A stretch of 64,000 nt of DNA from Artemia franciscana (Eukaryota > Arthropoda > Branchiopoda > Anostraca > Artemiidae). The first letter of the stretch is position 1, and the number at the start of each line of letters is the position of its first letter. The position numbers and the translations under genes were made by a program. Below the pieces are notes generated by a model. The model ran no database searches. It was given only the letters and a program-made list of their open reading frames with translations, and was not told where the DNA came from. The stretch covers positions 31,822,593 to 31,886,592 of the forward strand of contig NC_088867.1 of assembly GCF_032884065.1 (NCBI RefSeq), read 5' to 3'. Of the stretch, positions 44,240 to 55,982 are shown piece after piece.

Positions 44240-45917
44240 GTGACCTTTTAATCTTTTTGTTACATTTTTTATAGGATGTAGCTTAAGCATAGAACAGTCG
44301 CTCTGTAATATTCGAACCTTTTTCTTTGTTAAGAGGTAAGTATTCTATTTAGAGAAGAATAGAGTAACTTCTTGTTCACAACAAGACATAAACACTGTTA
44401 ACACTGTAAACGAAAACGCAAATTCCTTATGGTATACTTAAGCGCATTACCATATTTAAGTAGGCTACTATAGTGGGTATATTTTTTTATTTTATTACAA
44501 AAAAAAAAATCTTGACGCACTTGCAAGCCATGTAGAAGCTGATCATGGCACCCACTGATGTCAATAACTCTTCCCCGTGCTAACAAGATCATGAGCAGGG
44601 GGCTCCAGTTGGATTTGACGGTGTTATGTCATATCGCCTTCTGTCTTTGGTTCCTTTTTTTCTATGGTGCCGTCCTGGCTGAGTGGTTAGCGCGTGGCAT
44701 GGGAATTCTGTGCCCAAGGGGCACGGGTTCAATCCCAGTTGTGACCAGTTATTTAGTTTGGGACGGGGGTCCGTGGCGTGACTCTGTAAGCTCAGCCAGA
44801 GTCGACCCGGCTCTAAATGGGTACCTGGAGAAATCTGGGGAAGGTAAGCAAGAAGGGTTTGCGACAAAACAGGATGGTTGACCCCCAACCCCCCATTGCA
44901 CTTCCTGGCTGAAGGGCCATGAAACGGATATCAGCACCGCTGGTTTGGACCTTAAGGGTCTATTGCCGTCTTACCTACTTACCTCTCTTTTTCTGTGGGG
45001 GTGAGGGGCAGGCAATGCAGGCGTCTCTATGCAAGCGTCTCTATGCATTGTCAGGTATGTGTGTAGCATGGCTTAACTCTCTTAAATGATTCTTTAATGA
45101 GTCTGGAGGGCAAAGGCGTTCCCTCGTCTTCTGCTAGTCAAACAGTTCGTGGTAACAAACTGTAAGTAAGGAGCGACCAGGCTCAATAGCAACCCAGACT
45201 CTGAAAAACGTAGTTTTGACACCAGTAGATATACTAAAAGAATCGAATTTTTATGTTAATTTTAAATACTTAAGTTTCATTACGTTTAGTCTTACCCATC
45301 CATGATTACAAGCCTGAGAAAATTTGCCTGATTTTCGAAAAAAAGGGAGAAAATCCCCCTAAAAGTCATAGAATCTTAATGAAAACCACAACATCAGATT
45401 CAGCATATCAAAGAACCCTACTGTAGAGGTTTCAAGCTTCCATCTGAAAAAATGTAGAATTTTGTAATTTTTCCAGAAGAGAGATCACGGATTCGTGTTT
45501 TTTTATTTCAGGGGTTATTGTATCGACCCAGTGGTCCTAGAATATCTAAAAAGGGCTCATTCGAGTAGAAATTAAAGTTTTTAGTGTCCTTTTTAAGTGA
45601 CAAAAAATGGGAGGGTAAGTAGGCCCCATCCCTCGGTCTTTTTTTTAAAGTGGTTTGATCAAAACTTTGAGAGCCGTTTTGTTCAGCTCAGTTGAAAGGC
45701 TGAATAACTGTACCTTTGGAGATATTATGACCCCCCCCCCCCCACAGCTTGTGGGATAAAGTATTTAAGTTAAAAAATTTGCCCATTGTTCACAGATATT
45801 ATTTGTTATTGGTAAGTATGCATACATTTTTCGGGAAAGGGGGGCAAATTTTCTGCTGGTGGAATTTTACATGGGGAGGGAAGTTTTCAGGGTGTGAATT
45901 TTTCAGGGTAAATTTTA
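44206..45917 (+). other. Right-arm-only segment (missing from the left arm)
   Basis: About 1.71 kb with no counterpart in the left arm, where the text joins 13456|13457. It comprises the end of TRIC exon 5, its donor, intron, a SINE and the body of a foldback repeat. The edges share only a TA, suggesting end-joining deletion in the left arm rather than insertion here, since exon 5 is complete with it. Confidence 0.85.
44667..44990 (+). repeat. tRNA-derived SINE
   Basis: The head has an A box (TGGCTGAGTGG at 44676-44686) followed by TTAGCGC, and a B box (GGTTCAATCC at 44726-44735), with tRNA-like spacing and a Leu/Ser-type long variable region. A unique body follows (CGACCCGGCTCTAAATGGGT, then GGAGAAATCTGGGGAAGG) and a tail of CTTACCTACTTACC. 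Pol III internal promoter structure is clear. Diverged relatives are at 1450-1548 (head) and 3925-4022 (tail). I do not recognise a named central domain with certainty. Confidence 0.8.
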
Positions 45918-46460
45918 TACTAGGGGAATTTGCCAGCATTCCTATACGAAATTCTTCTTATGTCTTGCTTTCTCATTGCTGGCTCAATTTTATGTGTAGA
46001 GATGCTATGGGTAATTGTGTGAGGAAAATTTTCACAATGGTTTGATTGTCTAGAGAATGAATCCATGGGGAGGAGGGGTTTATCCGTGGAGATGTGCCCA
46101 GATTTACTGGCATTACTTAAAAAAAACATCAGAAATTAAATAAAAAAACAAACAAGTTTTTTCAACTGAGAGTAAGGAGTAACATGAAAACTCAAAACGA
46201 ACAAAACTATTACATACATTAGGGGGGCTGCTCCTCAACACCTCGCTCTTTACGCTAAAATTTGAATTCTGTCCCAATTCTGACTCCCGAAACAGTGTTC
46301 GTTTAATTATAATTATAAAAAGCTTTTTTTAAATGTACAGAAAACTTTAGCGTAAAGAGTGAGGTTTTGAGGAGGAGCAACCTCCCTCACATACGTAATA
46401 ATTTCTGTTCGTTTTAAGTTTAAATGTTGCTCCTTACTTTCAGTTGAAACAACTTGTTTT
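45140..46460 (+). repeat. Foldback repeat family, full member b (right arm)
   Basis: Starts near CAGTTCGTGGTAACAAACTG, then a body with GTATCGACCCAGTGGTCCTA and TCCTTTTTAAGTGAC, then the inverted-arm core at about 46155-46447 (arms around AACTGAGAGTAAGGAG and mirrored CTCCTTACTTTCAGTTG). No protein. The left arm retains only its distal 540 bp. Confidence 0.75.
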
Positions 46461-46533
46461 GTTTTTTTATTCAATAACTTTACTGGATCTTCTGATTAAC
46501 TACGTCCTAAAATATGGCCTATACACCTCTGCT

Positions 46534-47074
46534 GAAGAGTTTTCCGAGAATATGCCTGACAAGCATCCATCACCCAGGTTTTGTAACCGTATGGAGATTC
46601 GATAGGCCTTCAACATTGTAAACGCAGAGCTTAGCCTGTAAAAAGATCCATATTTTGTCTGCAGAAACATTTTTAAATTTAAACATTAGAAAACATAACC
46701 TGGCTCCTCTAAGGGGATGGCACATTGAGATCTTCAAGGACTTCCCGGTGAGCATTGATAATCGATCAGGTATTCTGTAAAATGTACTTCTTCTATATTA
46801 TTCTTGTTAAGTGAAACCACGGTATCGTCTATTCCAGGGATACTTTTCGATTTGGCCTTTGACAGTAGAATTAGTGACGATTTGGTCTTTGACACCTTAG
46901 CAACACTGACCATTCGTTGGGCTTCCTTGACAAATTCCACTTGGATGTCAACGTCATCGAAACAGTCAAGATATTTGAAGTTAAAAGGGGATTACCACCG
47001 CACATCTACTACCAAATGACCTTCAGTATCCATTCAGTGATAAAATTTGAAAAGGTTGGAAGACGAGATATGTT
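46534..47074 (-). pseudogene. LINE reverse transcriptase remnant, mirror copy
   Basis: Mirror of 12300-12840 with the same frame breaks; an intronic passenger of the right-arm TRIC copy. Confidence 0.6.
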
Positions 47075-49758
47075 TTGGTGCATTCTCTTAATCAATAATA
47101 TTTTTGAGACTATCTTCATTGATGCTAATGCTGGTTTCTGCTCCAGAATAAGTGTACTTTAGTCATTTGAACTTCGAAGAGACTTCACTTCTCATAGCAT
47201 ACTACACAGTGTATCCATGCACAGACCCGAAAGCAACTTTAAAATGGCTTGAATTTAAAGGGTCTCTTAATAATTACTGTCGGCTGGTATATCATCATCG
47301 GGCTTTTATGATTTTTCGGGGGAATCGGATTGATTGTAATGCTTCTTCTCAGCTTAGGGAATTGATGTTTCAACTTTCAAACACTTAAGGATTAGTTGGA
47401 TTACATGTTTTATTGTGTTTATTGGAGATTTTGAAGGAGCTGTTGGAAGTAATTACATTAGCATTTTACAGAGGTCTCTTCTCGAAAAGAATTCCCACCA
47501 TTACTGATGAAAGTAGGGCACTTGCTGTTTTTTTTTTCCATTTATTCACTGGGGAGCTGGTAAAGCTTCCTGGTGTAATTATGTAAAATTGCCATTTACT
47601 TAAATAGCTGCATTTGATTAGAATGGGTTTTTTTAGACGTACCGTTTTATTGCATTTAAACCATTTTGGCTTTTAATTGGCTGGTTAGCTTCTTAATTTT
47701 TAGCTGACCTATCAAAAGCCTTTGGGGCCTCCGGTGGTTGGCTTTTATCACCGGTTACCCAATTCATCCATTATCTCTTCATAATTATTTTCAGTTTTAG
47801 TCATAGAAGGAATATATTGGTGAATGAACTAAATTATTTTTTTCTTTTTAATTAGTCCTCGGACAATAAAATAGAAAGCTGACTCGTGTCTCTAAGCTTC
47901 TGCAAAAAAAGGGAGACATGAAGAATTTCTGAGAAACAAGATCGATCCAATCGAGCTGGAATACTAACGTTGCGGTCGAGGATCTGAGGTGGCTTAACCT
48001 TATCAGTGTTGTGCCTGATCAGGTAACGCACCTTGTGAGCAAAATGGTCCTATTGAAATAGCATTAAAGGAAGATGAACTTTTTTAGGTATTTTTGCCAA
48101 AGTTCAGGGTTGACAATTCAGCAGGGCTTTGGTCACTGAAGGTGGAAACCGCGAATATTGAGTCTGATGGCTTACAATACAGACATAAGGGCCTCCTTGA
48201 TTTGTGTTTTCAGAAGAACTTGCTCTCTAAACATGTAGCGGGGAGGACGGTTACATAAACTATTTGTTTCTAAGCAGCTCAAGTATGAAGTTTAAAAGGC
48301 TGGAAGGGATGTGGATGTCTTCCTCTATTTATGATTGCTAGTTGTAGGTAATCATGTACACAACTTCTGATTTTTAGTTTATAGTGTACGTACATCCATT
48401 GAATTGTGATATTTGAATTAGTCAAATATTCGGAAAGAGGAGGAGAGGGAGGGCTCTTGACCCGTTCACTCTAGATCTCAATACTTAAGCAGATTTCGAT
48501 AAATATCTTATAATTTGTCAGTTTTTTTTATCTGTTTAGACAAGTCCCCCCTCCTCTATTGGAAAAAAGTATAGGTATATGCCTGATCCAACATACTTCC
48601 ACTGCTGTCTCTTGCTACTAATTTTAATAGTGTAGTTGCACATTGGTTTTTGTGTAGGAATGTGATCATGGCTAACTGCCTTGAAAATTCAGTTTTTAGG
48701 GCCAAGACTCCTCTCTTACTTTTTTTTTTTATTATTGTGCTCTTCGGGCCAATTGAGGCTCTATTATTTTTAGTAAGTCATAAAAAGGCAAGGAGATGCT
48801 CTTACGAAACGTATCTAAGATATGTATCTTTAATGAGGGCTTGCATCTTGCTTCTTCGCACTACCAATATAATCATTGTAGAGCAAAGGAGAAGTAAAGC
48901 GGAGAAATGAAATTTCCTTAGTGCAGATAGGGTCCTCCATAACCCGGAACAATTCACTTTTCCCTTGTCATTTTCCTCCTATACTTCATTTCTGTCCTTC
49001 TGCTTCAACAAAATCCCCATAAAGAACTTCTTTTCTCTAAATAATCAATATGTTAAATAATTGAACCTCCTTCCCATTTTTCTTCTGCCTCCCCCTTTTT
49101 ACCAGAAATTGCTATAGTTTTCATTTTGCTATTTCGGGTTTTCTATGTCATGTGTATGATCTGTTTTTTACTAATATTTTTCAAGTATTTTTACTATCTA
49201 TCGAACAAGTGAAATGCGATCATTTTTATGTAATTCGGAAAGAGGCTTATGTCAGCTTTGCCTCTCACTAAAACTATCTGTCTTGGCTTTGTTTTTATTT
49301 TCAATTAGTCATGACTCTCAACTTTTTCATCACGGTCAACCAACTTTATTTTAATCCAAACGCATTTTCTGTTCTTTTAGTTTTTCTTTTGTTTTTTTCT
49401 ATTTTCTTTGTTTACCCTTTTTTTTATTAATCGGTTTAATTAATCCATAAATTTTACTGGTTCTATTTGTTTTTGATATCCTGACTTTATGTATCTGGAT
49501 TTTTCTTCTTCTTCTTTCTTAACCAAATACGTCTTCTTTATTTACTTGTTTTTTTTTTGTGTTTTACTTTCAGTTTAAGCATCATATGAGAGGTTATTTC
49601 ATATCGTTCTTGTGATAGTAATTTTTTGGAAACAAATCCTATTTACATGACAACCATATACTTCAAAAATATGAAGTCTCTTAAATTTGCAACTTTGGGT
49701 GAGCTAGTCTTTTGATTCCAATAGGTAAATTAATCAACCTTTTTTGTACAAATTTCAG
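47075..49758. other. TRIC intron, right arm
   Basis: Mirror of 9613-12299. No gene recognised. Confidence 0.5.
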
Positions 49759-49944
49759 CTATCATCTCTTCTTCTTGGAATCCATGACCCATTCTTGCCA
49801 TTTGAAAACTTGTTCTGTGCCGTTTTTATGGGCGGTATTTTTGATGCTATGCAACGCGCCGTAAGTGGAAAAGTAGCTGCCACGGCTGACAAAAACGCTG
49901 CTGAAAAGAATGGAAAAGCCGAATTGTCAAAGAAAAATGAATGA
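49759..49944 (+). CDS. TMEM38: TRIC/TMEM38 terminal coding exon (right arm)
   Basis: Acceptor AAATTTCAG, then 61 codons and a TGA at 49942-49944. Same protein as 9427-9612: LSSLLLGIHDPFLPF, ENLFCAVFMGGIFDAM, then a charged tail ending KKNE, a C-terminal KKxx ER-retrieval pattern. It lies 5.5 kb downstream of the intact exon 5 in matching phase, so these two could splice. The TGA is not followed by an obvious AATAAA until AAAGG/TTATTG-type text about 40 bp on; the poly(A) site was not determined. Confidence 0.93.
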   Translation, partial: LSSLLLGIHDPFLPFENLFCAVFMGGIFDAMQRAVSGKVAATADKNAAEKNGKAELSKKNE

Positions 49945-50278
49945 AATGTGTCTTAGAGTATGAAAGTGCCATGAACCTTTTTATTGTTAATTCACTCAAA
50001 AGTTCTGTATTTTAGTTTGTTTGGGACTAGTTGGCATGTTTCATTTTTGTTGTTTGACCCTGTATATTTTCTTTACCATTGTGTTACATGTGCAATAAGG
50101 GTGTGAATTGTGTTGTTTCATTGCCAATTTAATACGAATTTACTGAATTCGATTGTGACGCCATGAAATGCTATTCTTTTCTTCGTCTTGTTTTCATGTT
50201 TGCCGTTAATTCTGATGGCAATATCAACTGAGTTTTTGTCATTACAAATCAAGAAAGGTCGCAGAGAACGTCTTTACA

Positions 50279-50350
<72 letters not shown>
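50279..50350. repeat. (TA)n microsatellite, right arm
   Basis: Mirror of 9022-9090 with slightly different length. Confidence 0.95.
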
Positions 50351-50356
<6 letters not shown>

Positions 50357-51989
50357 GTATATATACAAGCATGTCTATATATGCTTCAGTTGTATTGAAT
50401 GATATACAGCAGCGGCTCAATTATTCTTTAGAATTAATTTCTTTTGATTTTGGCTTTAGAAGGGAATTTAGATTTGAGTTTGAATGATCTCCTAAGGCTT
50501 TTATGTGAAGGATAGCTTGAAAGCCCTAACCTATGGACATAGCTATAAATTAATCTACTATTTCTTGAAAATGTTCATGGTTAAACTAGCATTTTTTCTT
50601 CTTTTTTTTGGGGGGGGGGGGGTCTTTCTTTCAGTAGTTTACATAGTTAACCAGAATTATATTCATTTACTTGTCGTTGCAACTTACAAGTTTAATTAGC
50701 ATTTTTTTTTTCTTTGCCAAAAGTTATTCAGTTTAAAAAACTCCACACTTATCCGTTTGTTTGATAATGTTTCCTACATAGCATCAACAGTCATATCAAA
50801 AGACATCTTTTTTTTCTAAACAACAGCATCAGTCTAAGATAAAACAACCCCGTGTGAATATAACACCATCTAAAATTGCTCACGGATTTAATATACGAAC
50901 ATTGGCTATTGCATTCGTTTTTTTATTCTGCATGAGCCTGAAGCGACAAACCTGATCATGAATTTGATTCATGAATATTGCCTATCGAATAATTTTTTTC
51001 TATGAGAACAGACGACTTCAAAAAGCGATTACAGCAATCATGTAATAATGCAACAGAGATATTTACTCATGTCTTGCCACTATTGATTTACTTTTAGAAG
51101 TCGCAGTACTAAAACTTTCGTTTCCTGCTCTACAAGTTTGCCCTAGTCGATAAATTTTCGTTTTCTTGATACTCAAGTTTTACCATAGAAGTAATTACGT
51201 ATTTTCAAAACTAGTCATACACCGTCTATGTTGGTGTACCTAAAGATTTGAATAAAATGTTCAAACTTTCGCTTTCCTTTTTTCCTTTTCTTAGGAATTC
51301 TCCCCGCTAGTTTTTTGTGCTTTTTCATTGTTTGGCCTTCTATGTTTTATACATAGAAGGATGCTGGCAGGATATTTTTCCGACCAGTTATTGTTGATCT
51401 GTGGCTTGAGGACTATATATACGCCATGGTATCCATCATTAAAAAGAAGTAAGCCAAAGAAATTTTGCCCAAAAATTACTACAAGATTCCAGATACAAAA
51501 CTAGGTACGCAACTAGAGGATGCAGCTTCTTTCAAATACTGTATTTTGGATTATAATATTGACGTAATTGGAAACTATCCTTGCCATGAATGTATATGCA
51601 GTTTAATTGATGATAAAAACTTGATATTTACTTTTTGGGGGGTCAGAAGCGTTCTCAGAGTTGTAGGAACTTGGAAATTTTACTATTTAAGTGTAATTTT
51701 TTCAATTTTTTGTATACTTATCAATCGATACAGAATATAAAGAAAAAGAAAATGTTTGCTGACTTTTACGGCTGACGTGTATCCAGAGTTATAACTCTTT
51801 GAAAGTTTCATAAAATTGCAATAACCCGCTTTGAATTAAATTTTTTTTCTAAAAACAACACACATGGCTAAACAACGTAGTAAATAATACATTACTGCAC
51901 AGAAATGCTGAAAAAATGATATTTTTTCAAATGACTGTAACTCTTGAAAGTTTAAGTGCCTTCACAGTTGCAAGTTTTGTTGTGCTATA
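50351..51989. other. Right-arm non-coding sequence
   Basis: Mirror of 7411-9021. No gene recognised. Confidence 0.4.
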
Positions 51990-53610
51990 TTTATGCTCCC
52001 TCAAGGTTTTAATCAAACAATTTGTGGTAACGAAAAGGAGCGACCCAGTTCAATAGTCACTGAAATGCTAAGATAGAATTTTGACATCAATAGACATATC
52101 AGAAGAAACGGCTTATTATTCTGATTTCAAATATATAAGTTTCATTAAGTCTAGTCTTACCTATAAAAGGCTATGAGCCTGAGGGAAATTTGCCTGATTT
52201 TTGAAAAAAGGGGGAAATATCTCCTAAAAGTCAAAGAATTCTAATGAAATTCATACCGTCAGATTCAGCCTACCAGAGAACTCTACTCTGGAGGTTTTAT
52301 GAGCAAAAATGTGGAAGTTTGTTTTTTGCCAGAAGAAAGGTCACAGATGCGTGTATATTTGTTGTTTTTTTTTTACAGGGGTGATCGTATCGACACAGTG
52401 GTCCTAGAATGTTGGGAGAGCGATCATTCGAACAAAAATTAAATGTTCTAGTGTCCTTTTTAAGTGACCAAAAATATTGGAGGGCATCAAGTCCCCTCCC
52501 ACGTCTTTTTTTTTCAAAATCAGCTGATCAATTTTTTTTCTCAACTCGGCCGATCAAAATTTCGAGATAGCCACTTCGTTCGGCATAGTTTAAAGGCCGA
52601 ATAACTATATCTTTGGATATATCATGACCCCCCCCCACAGCCCCTAGGAAATGGTCTTTAAGTTACAAAATTTGCCCATTGTTTACGTATAGTATTTGTT
52701 ATTGGGAAGTATGCATACATTTTTCGGGTGGTGGGGGTGAATTTTCTGCTGGTGGGATTATCCATGGGAATAATTTCCTATGAGGAGGGAAGTTTCCAGA
52801 GGGGAAATTTTATGATTGGAGAGTTTGCAAGAATTCCTGTACAAAATTATTACTACATATTGCTTTCTCTTTGCCGACTCAATTTTACGCTTGGATATTT
52901 TAAGGGTACTTGTCCGGGGTAAATTTTCACCAGGATTGAATTGTCTATAGCAGTGGTTCTCAAACTTATTTAGAAGTTTTACCCCTTTGCAACCCACAAA
53001 GCATTTTAGGTACCCCTTCTCAGTTACGGGTACTAAGTAAACTATAGCTAAAATATAAATAAAATTGCCAGTCCTAGAGTTAAAGGGTTATTTTTTTTTG
53101 TTGGCCGGCCACGTACCCTCTAAAACTTTTTGCGTACCCCTATGGGACACTCTTACCATAGTTTGAGAAACATTGGTCTAGAGAATAAATCCATAGGGAG
53201 GAGGGATTTTTCCGTGGAGGTATAGCCAGATTTTATGACATTATTTAAAATACGATCAGAAATTAAATAAAAAAAACAAGTTTTTCGCTGAAAGTAAGAA
53301 GCAACATTAAAATTTCAAACGACTAGAAATTGTTATGTATATGAGCGGGGTTGCTCCTCCTCAACACCACGCTCTTTATGCTAAAGTTTGAATTATGTTT
53401 CAATTCTTTAAGAACGAATCCTGGAACAGGGTTTGTTTAATTAGAACAATAAGAGGCATTTTTTAAGTGCTAAAAAACTTTAGCGTAAAGAGTGAGGTGT
53501 TGAGGAGAAGCAACCCTCCTCATATGAATAATAATTTCGGTTCGTTTTAAGTTTTAACGATGCTCCTTACTTTTAGTTGAAAAATGTGTTTTAATTTAAT
53601 ATTTCAATCA
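51990..53610 (+). repeat. Foldback repeat family, member a (right arm)
   Basis: Mirror of 5780-7410, including the hAT-type MITE at 52951-53175 (flanks GTCTATAG and GTCTAGAG) and the inverted-arm core at about 53270-53590. Confidence 0.75.
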
Positions 53611-54865
53611 AAGACGAAAATTTTGCCGTAGCTGAGATTCAGTTTTATCTATGTACAGACTTGAATTTTTAAATTTTGGTCATAAACCGCTGAAAAAAGG
53701 ATAAGTTTTACACTTCCTGGTAAGTTCAGATCCTTCCTCAAGAAAAAGTAAGTAATATCATAATTCTGGCTTTGTGAATGGATGTACCTGAGACTAATTA
53801 ATCCACTCATGTAAGTGTCTTCCCCTCTCGGTATAAGTTACGGCTGCAGATTTATCGTAGCATTGCTTGTTTTGGAGGGGAACGTATACCTTTAATGCTT
53901 TTCAAGCCCAAAAACTTTTGAGAGTATTTTCGTTTCAGTTTTTGACGATCAGTTGGTACAAAAATCATTTCCAGTCTAAATATTTGTCATTTTTTTTTGT
54001 AATACTACTAACAAATTCTTCCTATACTGTCGTAGGAAGCACTAAACATTTACCTTGGGAAAGTTGAACTTTAAGTTACGACTATTTTAACGAAGCTATT
54101 CACATGATCTGTTTAAAGAGCCTCTTCTTTGCTTATAAAACAGTTTATTAAAGAAAGTTGCATGAGCGCTCTTACGGTCGCAAATGCCGATAACAGTGTC
54201 TTTCTTCGACGACATCGGAGCATGCAACTCTGGAGTGTAACTTTTGTTATATTATTTTAGAAGTTGGGCTTTCAAAGTATATAATAAAATGCGTTTTCAT
54301 TTGCAAAACTGCCTTTATTTCCTTTCAGACAAGTACCGGTTGGATAGCTTTTGTATTTAAAGTAATCTGGATATAGATGAGCAGTCAAAGTTACTCTGCT
54401 TCTTCTGCTGAGATCTGGACAAAAATGGATTACTTTTAAAAGCGTATTTCACATCAAATATGAAATCTGGTAAAATGTTGCGTCTGATTAAACGAATTTC
54501 TCTGAAAGCAGTTGTTCTTTCAGTCACAGTGACTTGGAGCTGATGATGACCGTTTCAGAAATGTTTGAAATCTTAAAAAAATACAATCTGTAATCAACGA
54601 GGAAAAACAACTGCTCTTTCTATATTCTGTATACTGCATTCAAAAATGAGCTTAAAAGCCGTATTTGGAAGCATCATTACTGTAAAGAACACCAGTAGTG
54701 CCAGTTCAAGATAAGAGAGGAAGGGAGCAAAATTTATTTGTCAAAATCTAAAGGGGGGGGGGTAGTTTTGTTGTTTTATAACTTATTTACATCGACTTGC
54801 ATTTTTTGGCATGCATTTCTCAGCCTCTTTTTGACCAAAAAAAGTAAAAAAAAACAGATACTATT
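53611..54865. other. Right-arm non-coding sequence
   Basis: Mirror of 4517-5779. No gene seen. Confidence 0.4.
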
Positions 54866-54941
54866 TTGCACGAATTGATAGCACAGCGGTAAGAAAATTT
54901 GATTGTGGCTGTGGTAACTTGGGTTTGAATCTTTTGTAGGA
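54866..54941 (+). repeat. Degenerate tRNA-like sequence, right arm
   Basis: Mirror of 4441-4516 with the A-box-like and B-box-like motifs unchanged. Confidence 0.4.
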
Positions 54942-55033
54942 CAAATTTTTTTCTCAGAGAATACTAAAAACTTTTTAGTTTTAAAGAATTAAAAATTTAA
55001 CTATAATTAGCCATTTCAAACTCGTTTCCAAAA

Positions 55034-55288
55034 ATGCACAAAAAAATAGAAAATAAGTTTGCTTCTCAACAGATGAAAGTCTGTTTCTCAAAAGATGAAA
55101 CAATGCATCATGTATTATTTGATTGCCAGGCTCTGAGTGAGGGCGCTATTTCTCTGAAGTGTTTCTGCTCCTTCGATAAGATTCCAAATACATATACAGC
55201 TATCCTGAATTCCAACCTGTGTTGGGATATTGATCATAAGATTTTTAAGGCCTCTGTTGATATCTTAAAGAAGAGAAACATTTTTTAG
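55034..55288 (+). pseudogene. LINE-like C-terminal remnant, right arm
   Basis: Same 84-residue frame as 4094-4348 with the HHVLFDC motif. Confidence 0.5.
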
Positions 55289-55982
55289 TCATTATTAAAG
55301 AATGAAGAAGTCAATTTAAAAGGAAATGATTCACGTATAGGTTTCAATTGTGCAGAAAAGAGCGGGAGTAAGTAGGAAGAGCCGTATTGGTACGGGCCGG
55401 CTTAGAGGCCTTAAACTGCTGGGGAAAGGTAGCTCAGGTACCCGCACTTCCCACAATCAATAATAGTGTATTATTGTATATAATAGTGTGTATTCATTGT
55501 TTGCTGACTGGAGGACAATAGTGCTTCCAGTGGCTAGTCTATCCGATGAAGGAGTCAAAGAGGTGAAGGGACTTGATAAAAGTCCACATACCTCTCTATG
55601 ATTTTTGGAACTGGAAATAATATTTATCTCTAAAACCTATGAATACAAATAAAAAAAGTATGAAAACGGAAATTTCGTATCGACCATGTTGATTTTAATT
55701 TTTGTTCAAACAATTTTGTCGATTTTGGTTCAAAGAATACTTGCATGATGCTGGCTCAAACAAGGTTCAAAAGTTCTCTCTTTTTGCCACTTTGGTTCTC
55801 TAATCATACCAATAGAATGTTATTACATAATTCCAATTCAACTAAGAAACAAAAGACATATCTGCTTAAATTTACTGAGAAAGATCAGAGAGGCGTTGGA
55901 GAGGCCCTTGGCCAACTTTGTGCTTCCTACTGATCTTATTTTACAATTTTCGTATGATTTCAGTTTGAATAGCCTGCAGCAT

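Larger units (their letters stand above)
39120..55982 (-). repeat. Right arm of the large inverted duplication
   Basis: Reverse complement of 3399-18526 with one large addition (44206-45917). It includes mirror copies of part of the tandem-cored element (39120-40080), the Helitron, TRIC exons, the LINE remnant (46534-47074), the (TA)n run, foldback members and the MITE. Confidence 0.95.

Noticed and set aside
44119-49944. A complete second TRIC gene on the plus strand
   Set aside because: Only the last two coding exons are present there; upstream is R-block repeat and the gap.
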